Positions 7,680-16,246 of a DNA stretch of 37,618 nt are shown in pieces. A model generated the notes under the pieces. It made no database searches. It saw only the letters and a list, made by a program, of their open reading frames with translations, and had not been told where the DNA came from. Positions within the stretch are counted from its first letter, which is position 1, and each line of letters starts with the position of its first letter. Source of the stretch: Marinovum sp. (GTDB lineage: Bacteria; Pseudomonadota; Alphaproteobacteria; Rhodobacterales; Rhodobacteraceae); NCBI GenBank assembly GCA_022447495.1, contig JAKVBH010000037.1, positions 1 to 37,618 of the forward strand, written 5' to 3'. Made by a program: the position numbers and the translations under genes.

Positions 7680-8402
7680 ATGTTGAGAAACGTGATCGAA
7701 ATTCTGCTTTCGACTGCAGTGGCTCCGTTCGCCTTGGCGTTGGGTCTGCTCGTGGGTCTTTTGGTTTTGGAACTCCTGATGGCGCTGTTTGGCGGCTCGC
7801 TCATGGGCGAGATCGACGCGTCGGAAGTAGATGTGCCCGCGGTCGAGTTGGACCTGGGCTATATTGATGTGCCCGACGTTGATTTGGCCGAGTTGGAGCT
7901 CGACATTGGCGCGGAGGCAGACAGCGCACCGGCCCCTGCGGGCGGTGCTGGGCCCGCGGCTTGGTTGGGTTTGGGCAAAGCGCCCACGCTGATCTGGATC
8001 GGGGTGTTTTTGGCCACCTTTGGCCTCTCAGGCCTCGGCCTCCAAGTGCTCAGCGACCAAGCCCTCGGGGCGTTTCTGCCCAGTTGGATCGCGGCTGCAC
8101 CTGCAACGGTGGCCGGGCTTTGGGGCGCGCGCAGTTTTTCTGCTGGGTTTGCCCGTGTCCTGCCTCAGGTCGAGACGCAGTCGATTTCCGAGCGTGCCAT
8201 GGGGCGACGCAAAGGTGTTGTGAGTCAAGGCACTGCGGCGCGAGGGCGCCCCGCCGAGGTCAAAGTGACCGACGGCTATGGCAACACGCATTACTTTCGC
8301 GCGGAACCTCTGCGTGACGAAGACAGCTTACCCAAGGGAACCGAGGTGCTTGTCCTGCGCCACAGGCCCACAGGCAGCTACCGATTGATCGCGCTGAGCT
8401 AA
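7680..8402 (+). CDS. NfeD/YqiJ-like membrane protein with C-terminal OB-fold
   Basis: 240 residues. Membrane segments are seen at about 15-40, 100-120 and 130-150, and a C-terminal soluble domain (about 175-240) with the beta-strand pattern of NfeD-type OB-folds (GVVSQGTAARGRPAEV, ending TEVLVLRHRPTGSYRLI). Between the first two membrane segments lies an acidic repetitive stretch built on V-D-V-P and L-E-L-D units (about 43-82). It stands 50 bases ahead of a flotillin gene, the classical partner (compare YqiJ/YqiK). The pair would form a membrane microdomain scaffold. The ATG at 7680 lacks a clear ribosome-binding site; an in-frame GTG at 7692 is an alternative. Confidence 0.85.
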   Translation: MLRNVIEILLSTAVAPFALALGLLVGLLVLELLMALFGGSLMGEIDASEVDVPAVELDLGYIDVPDVDLAELELDIGAEADSAPAPAGGAGPAAWLGLGKAPTLIWIGVFLATFGLSGLGLQVLSDQALGAFLPSWIAAAPATVAGLWGARSFSAGFARVLPQVETQSISERAMGRRKGVVSQGTAARGRPAEVKVTDGYGNTHYFRAEPLRDEDSLPKGTEVLVLRHRPTGSYRLIALS

Positions 8403-8452
8403 GCACTCAGCCCTAGTCAGCGCATTTTGAGCTTTAGACAGAAGGAGAAAGC

Positions 8453-10120
8453 ATGGCTTTAGAATTTTTGGCAACGATTGTCGCGGTGATCCTCGTCCTC
8501 ATGGTCCTGATTGGACTTGTGGTGGGTCGCCTGTTCCGTCGCGCAACGCGTGAGATTAGCCTGGTGAAAACCGGGGCAGGGGGCAAAAAAGTCATCATGG
8601 ATGGCATGGCGCTTGTGGTGCCGCTATTCCATGAGGTGAGCCCCGTGAACATGAAGACCCTGCGCCTCGAGGTGCGCCGCTCCAGCGATGGGGCGTTGAT
8701 CACCAAAGACCGGATGCGGGTCGATGTGGGTGTCGAGTTTTATGTCTCTGTGAACCCCACAGACGAAGGCATCGCACGTGCTGCACAGACGCTCGGTGAT
8801 CGGACGTTCAATGTCGACCAATTGCGCGATATGATTGAAGGCAAGTTGATCGATGGTTTGCGCTCTGTGGCCGCTCAAATGACCATGGACGAGCTTCACG
8901 AAAACCGCGCTGATTTCGTGCAAGAAGTGCAGAATGCGGTCTCCGAAGACCTCCTCAAAAACGGTCTCGCGTTGGAATCCGTCTCGCTGACGGCTCTCGA
9001 CCAGACACCGTTCGAAGCGCTGGATGAAAACAACGCGTTCAACGCTGTGGGTATGCGCAAGCTCGCTGAGGTGATTGCCAAATCCAAGAAAGAACGCGCA
9101 GAGATCGACGCCGAAGCAGACGTGTCCGTGCGTCGTGCAGCGATGGAAGCGGAACGCCAGAAGATGGCCATTGAACGCGATGAGGAAGAGGCGAAAATCG
9201 CTCAAATCCAACAGATCGAAACCCTCAAAGCGGCCCAGGAAGCTGAAATTGCAGCGCGCAGCGAAGACTCTGTCCGTGAAAGCGAACGCTCCCGCATTGC
9301 CCGGGAAGAAGCTGTGCGCGCCGCAGAGATCGCCCGCGAGCGGAAGATCCGTGAGGCCGAGATCAGCAAAGAACGGGAGCTTCAGGTCGCAGAACAGGAG
9401 CGCCAGATCATCATCGCACAAAAGTCCGAAGAAGAGAGCCGCGCCCGTGCCTCCGCCGATATGGCCCGCGCCGAAGCGACCAAAGCAACCGAAGCGGTGG
9501 CCACAGCCAGGGAAGTGGCAGAAGCCGAGCGGGTGAAGCAAATCGCCCTCATTGAAGCGGCGCGCGAAGCTGAGCGCGAAGCCACTCGCATACGCCTTGC
9601 AGCTCAAGCGGAGAAAGACGCCGCGCAAGACCGCGCAGAAGCTCGTCGCGAAGAGGCCCAAGCCGAAGCAGATGCGCTCAAAATCCGGGCGGAGGCCAAA
9701 AAGCTTGACATGCTGGCCGAAGCTGAGGGCAAACGCGCCATCGTTGAGGCTGACAACGCGCTCTCAGAGGAGCTTATCTCGATGAAGGTCGATTTGGCGC
9801 GGCTCGAAGCGATGCCACAGATCGTCAAAGAGATGGTGAAACCGGCCGAGAAGATCGACACCATCCGCATTCACCAAGTCTCTGGCATGGGGGCCGCAAA
9901 CGCCAACACCGGCTCCGGTGCTATGGGTGACAAGCCCCCGGTGAACCAGGCGCTTGATTCCATCATGGGCATGGCGGTCCAACTCCCCGCGCTGAAAAAG
10001 CTGGGCGAAGAGCTTGGGATTTCGATGGAAAACGGTGTGGCTGGTCTCGCTCAAGAGGTGCTTCCCGCCCCAGAGGCAACCCAAGAGCCCGAAACACCGG
10101 CCGAGTTTACCCAACAATAA
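8453..10120 (+). CDS. Flotillin-like SPFH-domain protein (YqiK type)
   Basis: 555 residues: an N-terminal membrane anchor (about 5-24), an SPFH/band-7 domain (about 30-200, with MKTLRLEVRRSSDGALITKDRMRV-like strands and LRDMIEGKLIDGLRS), then a very long E/A/R/K-rich coiled coil (about 200-440) and a C-terminal flotillin tail. It would oligomerise on the inner membrane and organise lipid domains together with the NfeD-like partner upstream. The start is supported by AGAAGGAG upstream of the ATG. Length fits bacterial flotillins of the YqiK group. The pair lies antisense between rplY and pth. Confidence 0.93.
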   Translation: MALEFLATIVAVILVLMVLIGLVVGRLFRRATREISLVKTGAGGKKVIMDGMALVVPLFHEVSPVNMKTLRLEVRRSSDGALITKDRMRVDVGVEFYVSVNPTDEGIARAAQTLGDRTFNVDQLRDMIEGKLIDGLRSVAAQMTMDELHENRADFVQEVQNAVSEDLLKNGLALESVSLTALDQTPFEALDENNAFNAVGMRKLAEVIAKSKKERAEIDAEADVSVRRAAMEAERQKMAIERDEEEAKIAQIQQIETLKAAQEAEIAARSEDSVRESERSRIAREEAVRAAEIARERKIREAEISKERELQVAEQERQIIIAQKSEEESRARASADMARAEATKATEAVATAREVAEAERVKQIALIEAAREAEREATRIRLAAQAEKDAAQDRAEARREEAQAEADALKIRAEAKKLDMLAEAEGKRAIVEADNALSEELISMKVDLARLEAMPQIVKEMVKPAEKIDTIRIHQVSGMGAANANTGSGAMGDKPPVNQALDSIMGMAVQLPALKKLGEELGISMENGVAGLAQEVLPAPEATQEPETPAEFTQQ

Positions 10121-10135
10121 GCGGATGCGTCAGGC

Positions 10136-10175
10136 ACAAAAGAAAAGCCCCGGTGCGATGAACGCTCCGGGGCTT
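10136..10175 (-). terminator. Rho-independent terminator of rplY
   Basis: AAGCCCCGG (10145-10153) and CCGGGGCTT (10167-10175) form a perfect nine-base stem. On the minus strand the stem is followed by TTTTCTTTT, so it is a good terminator for rplY. It also lies right behind the flotillin stop codon, where the plus-strand side has only a poor T tract. Confidence 0.85.
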
Positions 10176-10197
10176 CATTGGTCGACAGATGGTCGCC

Positions 10198-10833
10198 TTA
10201 TTCTTCGGCTGCGGTTTCTTCGCCTTCGCCCTCGTCACCCTCTTGGTTCTCAGAGGACTTGAGTCCCGATGGAGCCGAGATGTTGGCAATAACGAAGTCG
10301 CGGTCGATTGTTGGTTTCGCGCCGGATGGCAGGGTCACACTCGAAATGGTGATGACATCTCCGATGTTCACATCCGCCAGGTCCACTTCGATCTTCTCAG
10401 GAATGTCGCCTGCGGTCACGACAAGCTCCACCTCGGGACGCACGATGGTCAAAACACCGCCTTTTTTGATCCCTGGCGCGGTTTCTTCGTTGAGGAACTC
10501 CACCGGGATGAAAAGGTTGACTTTCGTGGTCCGACGCAGACGCATCAGGTCAAGGTGTGTCGGAAGGTCTTTGACCACATCGCGCTGCACATCGCGGCAG
10601 ATGACACGCACGTCGTCCTGGCCTTCGATTTTCAGATTAAAGAGCGTGGACTTAAAGCGGCCTGCTTTGAGGCGTTTGAACAGCTGGTTAAAGCGGATGT
10701 TGATGGGAAGCGGGTCGCTTTCACCACCGAAAACGATACCGGGAACGTAGCCGTTGCGGCGTGCTTGACGAGCGGCGCCCTTGCCTGTCCCCGTCCGCTC
10801 CTCGGCAATAAGATCTGGAATCTGATCTGCCAT
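10198..10833 (-). CDS. rplY: 50S ribosomal protein L25/general stress protein Ctc
   Basis: 211 residues. The N-terminal L25 domain (about 1-95: [31 protein letters not shown] after DLPTHLD) binds 5S rRNA; a C-terminal TL5/CTC-type beta domain follows (about 100-190, [20 protein letters not shown]) and an acidic tail ([14 protein letters not shown]). This is the long alphaproteobacterial form, not the short E. coli form. The start MADQIPDL at 10833 is chosen because GGAGAG lies just upstream; longer frames upstream have no such site. It ends at a strong terminator. Its usual neighbour pth is displaced downstream by the flotillin pair. Confidence 0.95.
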   Translation of the reverse strand: MADQIPDLIAEERTGTGKGAARQARRNGYVPGIVFGGESDPLPINIRFNQLFKRLKAGRFKSTLFNLKIEGQDDVRVICRDVQRDVVKDLPTHLDLMRLRRTTKVNLFIPVEFLNEETAPGIKKGGVLTIVRPEVELVVTAGDIPEKIEVDLADVNIGDVITISSVTLPSGAKPTIDRDFVIANISAPSGLKSSENQEGDEGEGEETAAEE

Positions 10834-10881
10834 GGGTCTCTCCATTGATTGGCGCGAGGTTCCTCCAAGGCTGTAACCCCG

Positions 10882-10912
10882 CCGATGAAGTGGCGCACGT
10901 ACGCCGCATCGG
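10882..10912 (-). promoter_or_regulatory. Hairpin in the rplY leader
   Basis: CCGATG (10882-10887) pairs with CATCGG (10907-10912), and inside it GGCG (10892-10895) pairs with CGCC (10902-10905). It lies about 50 bases upstream of the rplY start codon, in the region expected to be its leader. It could be part of the autoregulatory structure some ribosomal-protein leaders have, but nothing shows that directly. Confidence 0.3.
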
Positions 10913-10997
10913 CTCATTTGGCAAGTCCTATTTCCCGAGTCACCAGCACCGGCAACGAATCTTTGCTCCAAATCAGTAAACATGTCAGGGCGGAACC

Positions 10998-12143
10998 ATG
11001 ATTTCACGCGATGACATATGGGCCGCCCGGGCCGCGTTGGCGGCGTTTGCCGTGATCGGGATCGGCTGGGGTGGTTTTGCCGCTTTGGTCCCTGTGATCA
11101 AGATTCAATCGGATGCGGGCGATGCTGCGTTTGGCCTGGCGCTTCTCGTGGCGGGTATCGGAACTTTGGCTGCCATGTGGCTTGCGCCACGCGCCGAAGG
11201 CCGGCTTGATCACCGCGCCATGGTTGTCTTTTCAATTGCCATGGCCGTGTCCTTTTTGTCGCCTGGTTTGGTGACCGGTGTGGTCGGGCTCGCGCTTGCC
11301 ATGCTGGTGGTTTCAGGCATTTCCGTCACGCTTGACGTGATTATGAATGCGCGCCTCTCTGCCATCGAAGCTGCGCGGCGACGCCCCTTGATGAACTTCG
11401 CCCACGGGGTCTTCTCCATCGCCTACGCGATCGCCGCGCTTTTGGCGGGGCTTGGCCGCGAAGCAGGGGGGTCACCTTTGATGATCTTGACCGCGCTTGG
11501 CGGGCTGTCATTGGCGTTGTGTTTTGTAGTGGCCCAAGACGCGCCACGCCAAATTGCCCTGGATGACGACGGACCCTCAAGCCGTCAGACTTGGCTCATT
11601 TGGCTCGCCGGTAGCGTCATGCTTTTGGGCTTTATGGCCGAACAAGCCACCGAAGGCTGGTCGGCATTGCGGTTAGAACGCGATCTGGGGGGCGGAGCGG
11701 TTCAAGGTGCCTTTGGTCCGGCCATCCTGGGGCTGACAATGGCGATTGGTCGTTTGGGTGGTCAGGCCATGATCCATGGACGCTCAGAGCTGAGCGTTAT
11801 GGCCATTGCCGCAACCATGGCAGCCATCGGTGCGGCGGCTGCGGCGTGGGCCACTGGATTGGCATTGGCCTACCTTGGATTCGCCCTGCTGGGCGTCGGC
11901 GTGTCTGTGATTGTCCCAATGGCCTATTCCTACACCGGTAAACGGGTGCGAGACGCGGCCCGGAGCCAAGCCATTGCCAACGTCTCAGTCATTGGATTCG
12001 CCGGTTTCTTCATTGGTCCGCTGGCCATGGGGGCCCTGGCTGAGAACTATGGCTTGTCCGCCTCTTTCACTTTTATCGCTGTGGCCATCGCCCTCATTCC
12101 CCTGGTGTTTGTCCCGGCCTTATTTGCACGAGAACGCTCATGA
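10998..12143 (+). CDS. MFS transporter (YbjJ-like)
   Basis: 381 residues, almost wholly hydrophobic, with about twelve predicted transmembrane helices, typical of the major facilitator superfamily. Between helices 2 and 3 the loop [13 protein letters not shown] corresponds to the family's motif A region. The overall arrangement (short loops, a break near residue 195 between the two six-helix halves) resembles the YbjJ-like group. Substrate unknown. It lies divergent from rplY, and its stop codon overlaps the start of a GNAT gene (ATGA at 12140), so the two are probably expressed together; a GNAT partner can hint at detoxification or export of an acetylated compound, but that is inference. Confidence 0.9.
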   Translation: MISRDDIWAARAALAAFAVIGIGWGGFAALVPVIKIQSDAGDAAFGLALLVAGIGTLAAMWLAPRAEGRLDHRAMVVFSIAMAVSFLSPGLVTGVVGLALAMLVVSGISVTLDVIMNARLSAIEAARRRPLMNFAHGVFSIAYAIAALLAGLGREAGGSPLMILTALGGLSLALCFVVAQDAPRQIALDDDGPSSRQTWLIWLAGSVMLLGFMAEQATEGWSALRLERDLGGGAVQGAFGPAILGLTMAIGRLGGQAMIHGRSELSVMAIAATMAAIGAAAAAWATGLALAYLGFALLGVGVSVIVPMAYSYTGKRVRDAARSQAIANVSVIGFAGFFIGPLAMGALAENYGLSASFTFIAVAIALIPLVFVPALFARERS

Positions 12144-12739
12144 CCCTGACCGCTGGTTTCCACCCTCTCCCCAAGGGACACCTGTCAACCGTCGTCACAC
12201 ATCTAGAGATGACATCGCGCCCCTCCAACCACACACGCCAGGACATACCGGATGGCCTCAGCCTGACCGCGCATCCAGCCCCAAGTGTCGATTGGTACCG
12301 CGACCTCTACAGACGAGTTGGTCAGAACTGGCTGTGGTTCTCCAGATTGGTGTGCCGCGACGCAGAGCTGGCCGCGACCATCCACGATGCTGACGTGCAT
12401 ATCTTTAGCATCGATCTCGACGGTCACGCCGAGGGTATCTGCGAATTGGATTTCCGTGAAGGGGGCAAATGCGAACTGGCATTCTTTGGCCTTACCGAAA
12501 AGCTCATTGGTACCGGGGCCGGGCGTGCCCTCATGAGCCATGCCATCTCGGAAGCATTCGCGCGGGATATCGAGCTGTTCTACGTCCACACTTGCACGCT
12601 CGACAGCCCTCAAGCCTTGAGTTTCTACATCCGCTCCGGCTTTACGCCGGTGCGCCAAGAAATCGAAATCGCTCCTGATCCGCGCGTCACAGGTGTCATC
12701 GACCGACGTGCCGCGCCACAGATACCGATTTTTGACTGA
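12140..12739 (+). CDS. GNAT family N-acetyltransferase
   Basis: 199 residues. The N-terminus (LPKGHLSTVVTHLEM) is followed by a GNAT fold with the acetyl-CoA pyrophosphate-binding region around GLTEKLIGTGAGRALMSHAI (about 118-137, the Q/R-x-x-G-x-G/A pattern seen as LIGTGAG) and the late motif FYIRSGFTPVRQE. It would transfer acetyl from acetyl-CoA to an amine of unknown identity. The ATG overlaps the MFS stop, which supports this start rather than the internal ATG at 12209. A repetitive hairpin element follows the stop. Confidence 0.9.
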   Translation: MTLTAGFHPLPKGHLSTVVTHLEMTSRPSNHTRQDIPDGLSLTAHPAPSVDWYRDLYRRVGQNWLWFSRLVCRDAELAATIHDADVHIFSIDLDGHAEGICELDFREGGKCELAFFGLTEKLIGTGAGRALMSHAISEAFARDIELFYVHTCTLDSPQALSFYIRSGFTPVRQEIEIAPDPRVTGVIDRRAAPQIPIFD

Positions 12740-12750
12740 TCCTTCCTTTT

Positions 12751-12803
12751 GCGAGAAATACCCTAGGGTGAATTGGTCGTAGACCAAGAGGGGCAGAGCC
12801 CCT
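12751..12803 (+). repeat. Structured intergenic repeat element, copy A
   Basis: The element starts GCGAGAAATACCCTAGGG, has a variable hairpin TTGGTC-GTA-GACCAA (12773-12787), and ends with AGGGGC-AGA-GCCCCT (12789-12803). The same order of parts occurs at 29593-29646 with a different inner hairpin. Copy A sits between the convergent GNAT and lactate dehydrogenase genes, where the last hairpin, followed by TT, could also act as a weak terminator. Confidence 0.7.
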
Positions 12804-12857
12804 TTCCTGCGCCGTGGGCGCGTATAAAGTGCGTGCCGTAAGGTGCGCTCTGTAGGA

Positions 12858-14039
12858 TTACGTGTTGCGCGGGTAGCCTTGCCAATGGCCTTCGAAGTCC
12901 TCTGGCACCAATAGAATATCGCGGTCCACATCGGTGATGTCGCGCTTGCCGCACAGCGCCATGGAGATGTCGAGCTCTTTTTGAATCACTTCAAGCGCCT
13001 TGGTCACGCCCGCTTGACCCATAGCCCCGAGCCCATAGAGGAAGGCCCGACCAATCATCGTGCCTTTGGCCCCCATTGCCATGGCTTTCAGCACGTCTTG
13101 ACCGGACCGGATGCCGCTGTCGATATGCACTTCCACCTCATCGCCCACGGCGTCGAGGATCGAGGGCAGCGCACGAATCGAACTCAGCGCTCCGTCCAAT
13201 TGACGTCCGCCGTGGTTGGAGACGATGATCGCATCCGCACCAACTTGGGCGGCCATTTTAGCGTCTTCGGCGTCTAGAATGCCTTTGAGGATGACTGGGC
13301 CGCCCCACATCTCTTTGATCTCTTCGACCTTTTTCCAATCGAGCGCTGGATCGAACTGTTCCGCCGTCCAGGCGTGAAGCGAAGAGGGGTCTTTGATGTT
13401 GTCGACGTGGCCGATGATATTGCCAAAGCTACGGCGTGGGGTGCTCATCATGCCCATACCCCAGCGCCAACGGAAGGCCAGATCGACAATGGATTTCATG
13501 GTCAGTTTGGGCGGCGCCGAGAGCCCGTTTTTGAGGTCTTTGTGCCGCTGACCCAGGATCTGAAGATCCAGTGTGATCACCAGGGCTGAGCATTTGGCGG
13601 CTTTGGCGCGCTCGATGAGACGGCGTAGATAATCTTGGTCCTTCATCGTGTAGAGTTGGAACCAAAATGGCTTGGTGGTTTTGCGCGCCACGTCCTCGAT
13701 GGAACAAATAGACATGGTAGACAGCGTGAAGGGCACGCCAAATGTCTCCGCCGCGCGCGCGGCGAGGATTTCGCCATCGGCATGCTGCATGCCAGCGATG
13801 CCAATGGGCGCGAGTGCGACAGGCATCGACACATCCTGACCAATCATCTTGGTCGCGGTTGTACGGTTCGTCATGTCCACGGCCACCCGCTGGCGCAGTC
13901 GGATTTTGTCGTAGTCAGAGGTATTCTCGCGGAAGGTTTGCTCTGTCCAGGACCCGCTTTCGCAGTAATCGTAGAACATCTTCGGAGCGCGGCGTTTGTG
14001 CAGGCGCTTGAGGTCATCGATGCAGGTAATCACGGTCAT
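12858..14039 (-). CDS. lldD: FMN-dependent L-lactate dehydrogenase/alpha-hydroxyacid dehydrogenase
   Basis: 393 residues of the FMN-dependent alpha-hydroxyacid dehydrogenase family, a TIM barrel that oxidises L-2-hydroxyacids; the length and sequence fit respiratory L-lactate dehydrogenase (lactate to pyruvate, at the inner face of the membrane). Seen: FYDYCESGSWTE near the N-terminus, PVALAPIGIAGMQHADGE, FQLYTMKD, ITLDLQILGQRHKDLKNG, KGILDAEDA with the FMN lysine, the active-site SNHGGRQLDG with His276, and DSGIRSGQDVLKAMAMGAKG near the end. Glycolate or another hydroxyacid is possible as a substrate. It lies 21 bases behind trpA, so it may share its transcript, an unusual pairing. Confidence 0.9.
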   Translation of the reverse strand: MTVITCIDDLKRLHKRRAPKMFYDYCESGSWTEQTFRENTSDYDKIRLRQRVAVDMTNRTTATKMIGQDVSMPVALAPIGIAGMQHADGEILAARAAETFGVPFTLSTMSICSIEDVARKTTKPFWFQLYTMKDQDYLRRLIERAKAAKCSALVITLDLQILGQRHKDLKNGLSAPPKLTMKSIVDLAFRWRWGMGMMSTPRRSFGNIIGHVDNIKDPSSLHAWTAEQFDPALDWKKVEEIKEMWGGPVILKGILDAEDAKMAAQVGADAIIVSNHGGRQLDGALSSIRALPSILDAVGDEVEVHIDSGIRSGQDVLKAMAMGAKGTMIGRAFLYGLGAMGQAGVTKALEVIQKELDISMALCGKRDITDVDRDILLVPEDFEGHWQGYPRNT

Positions 14040-14060
14040 GCTGGTCCCCCCGAATCTACT

Positions 14061-14852
14061 TTATGCGCGATGTGCCCCGTCGGCCAAGCCCGCCACGAAG
14101 GACAGCACCTCATCGGTGGATTTACCTTCGCCCATGAGCGAGACAATAGCAGAGCCCACAACACAGCCGTCCGCAATGCCCGCGATGGATTGCGAGTTCT
14201 CAGGCGTGCGAATGCCAAAGCCCACCACAATCGGAAGGTCGGTCTGCGCTTTCATGCGTGCCACTTCGGGTGCCACTTCGCCCGCTTCGGCTGCCGCAGC
14301 ACCGGTGATCCCGGTGATCGAAACGTAATAGACGAACCCGGATGTGTTTCGCAGCACGCGGGGCAGACGCTTGTCATCGGTTGTTGGTGTGGCCAGGCGG
14401 ATAAAGCTGATCCCCGCCGCTTGCGCAGGCAGGCACAATTCGTCGTCTTCCTCTGGTGGTAGGTCCACCACGATCAAACCGTCGATGCCAGCGGCTTTGG
14501 CGTCTTCTAGGAACTTGTCGACCCCGTGACTGTAGATCGGGTTGTAGTAGCCCATGAGGACAATTGGTGTGTCTTGATCGTCTGCGCGGAACAGGTGCGC
14601 CATTTCCAATGTGCGCTCAAGCGTCATGCCTGCTCCCAAGGCACGTTGGCCGGCCAATTGAATCGTTGGGCCATCGGCCATCGGGTCAGTGAAGGGCAAG
14701 CCCAATTCGATGATGTCGACACCCGCGTCTGGCAAGCCCTTCATCACCGCCAGAGAGGCGTCAAAATCCGGGTCTCCGGCCATGATGTAAGACACAAAGG
14801 CCTTTTTGTTTTCGGCGCGCAGGGCGGCAAATTTGGCGTCGATCCGGCTCAT
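14061..14852 (-). CDS. trpA: Tryptophan synthase alpha subunit
   Basis: 263 residues. TrpA cleaves indole-3-glycerol phosphate to indole and glyceraldehyde 3-phosphate; indole then passes to TrpB. The catalytic Glu49 (IELGLPF) and Asp60 (DPMADGP) are both at the canonical positions, and the phosphate-binding GFGIRTPE lies in the C-terminal part. The start MSRIDAKF at 14852 has AGGAG upstream; longer frames do not. trpB and trpF are not next to it in this window, so it is a detached member of the pathway. It is followed by the lactate dehydrogenase gene, and a MATE gene on the same strand ends 62 bases upstream. Confidence 0.97.
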   Translation of the reverse strand: MSRIDAKFAALRAENKKAFVSYIMAGDPDFDASLAVMKGLPDAGVDIIELGLPFTDPMADGPTIQLAGQRALGAGMTLERTLEMAHLFRADDQDTPIVLMGYYNPIYSHGVDKFLEDAKAAGIDGLIVVDLPPEEDDELCLPAQAAGISFIRLATPTTDDKRLPRVLRNTSGFVYYVSITGITGAAAAEAGEVAPEVARMKAQTDLPIVVGFGIRTPENSQSIAGIADGCVVGSAIVSLMGEGKSTDEVLSFVAGLADGAHRA

Positions 14853-14914
14853 CTGGGGCTCCTCTTGGCGTTGGCTCCCCAAGTGCCGAATTTAGCCGCA
14901 AATGGCAATGGGTC

Positions 14915-16246
14915 TCACGCGGCGCGGGCCGCACGTTCCAAAGCAGGATACCGTGCCAAGAGCGAAAACCCGCGTACTGCAAAGGAGACATGCAGGGCCA
15001 GCCAAAGCCCATGATTGCCCCAATCGCTGAACGCCCAGACGGCCAGCGCATAAAAGACAACTGTGACGGCCATCATATTGCGCATATCTGCTGAGCGCGT
15101 GGCCCCAATGAAAACACCGTCAAGCATCACCAAAAGGATCTGCATCGGCGGGGCGGCAACGATCCATGGCAGATAGCGCACACCCACCTCTTGGACGTCT
15201 GACGATTTGGACATTTCTCTCACCATCCAAGGGCCAAAGGCCCAAAAGAGCAGCGCCAAAAGACAAGCCACGACACCCGCCCAAGCTGTGCACAGGATCA
15301 CGGAGCGGCGGAGTTGCGTGATCTTACGCGCGCCAAAGGCTTGTCCCACCAGCGCCTCAACCGCATAGGCAAAACCGTCCATCGCATGACCAGTGAGATA
15401 GAGGAACTGAAACAAAACCTGATTGGCAGCAAGCGTCACATCGCCAAATTGGCTGGAAATCAGGATGAAGCTCGTGAAAATCGACATCAGCAATAGCGAG
15501 CGGATCATAATGTCGGTGTTCACAATCGCCATGTTGCGCAGTGCGACTCCGTCAAAGACTCGCGGCCAGTCCCGCCAACTGGGCACCTCAAACGCGTCGC
15601 GGCAAAGCCAAAGTCCAAACCCTAGACCAATCCAATCGGCCATAAATGTCGCCCAAGCCACCCCCGCCACGCCCCATTCCAAATACAAGACGAAAATCAG
15701 TGATAGCCCGATATTGATCCCGTTGATCACCAATTGCTGCGCCATTACGGCGCCGGTGCGTTCTTGCCCGATGAGCCATCCCGAAAGGCCAAAAGTTGCA
15801 ATCGCAGCAGGGGCCGCCCAGATGCGAATGGAAATGTAATGACGCGCGAGGTTCTCGACTTCTGCGCTGGCCGCCGATAAGGACAAAGCCCCCCAATAGA
15901 TGAGTGGCTGTGCCACGATCAATAGAAACCCGCCTGCCAATCCGATCAGGATCGACCGGGTAAAGAGCGCGGCCACCTCGCCAGAACGGCCAGCCCCTTT
16001 GGCTTGTGCCGTCAGCCCTGTGGTGCCCATGCGCAGAAAGCCAAAGATCCAAAACACAGTGGAGATCGCAATCGCGCCAATGCCAACGGCAGCCAAGGGT
16101 TCCGCGCGCGGAATTTGTCCGACCACGTAAGTATCCACGATCCCCAGAAGGGGCACCGTGATATTGGCGAGCATAATGGGCAATGCGATGCCCAAAACCC
16201 TGCGGTGAGTCAAAGGCGCCTCGGCGCTGGGTTCAGCGAGGCTCAT
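14915..16246 (-). CDS. MATE family efflux transporter (DinF-like)
   Basis: 443 residues with about twelve membrane helices in two halves, in the DinF branch of the MATE family of cation-coupled multidrug/toxin exporters. Seen near the start: ALPIMLANITVPLLGIVDT, followed by GAIAISTVFWIFGFLRMGTT, the typical DinF/MATE opening. Start MSLAEPSAEAPL at 16246 is chosen because its ATG overlaps the TGA of the preceding thioesterase gene (ATGA). The drug or metabolite exported is unknown. It is the third gene of a run that begins with two PaaI-like thioesterases and is divergent from merR. Confidence 0.92.
   Translation of the reverse strand: MSLAEPSAEAPLTHRRVLGIALPIMLANITVPLLGIVDTYVVGQIPRAEPLAAVGIGAIAISTVFWIFGFLRMGTTGLTAQAKGAGRSGEVAALFTRSILIGLAGGFLLIVAQPLIYWGALSLSAASAEVENLARHYISIRIWAAPAAIATFGLSGWLIGQERTGAVMAQQLVINGINIGLSLIFVLYLEWGVAGVAWATFMADWIGLGFGLWLCRDAFEVPSWRDWPRVFDGVALRNMAIVNTDIMIRSLLLMSIFTSFILISSQFGDVTLAANQVLFQFLYLTGHAMDGFAYAVEALVGQAFGARKITQLRRSVILCTAWAGVVACLLALLFWAFGPWMVREMSKSSDVQEVGVRYLPWIVAAPPMQILLVMLDGVFIGATRSADMRNMMAVTVVFYALAVWAFSDWGNHGLWLALHVSFAVRGFSLLARYPALERAARAA

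Noticed and set aside
8624..9661. 345-residue minus-strand frame
   Set aside because: Exact shadow of the alanine/glutamate/arginine-rich flotillin coiled coil; its F/L/C-rich translation is an artefact of the opposite strand.
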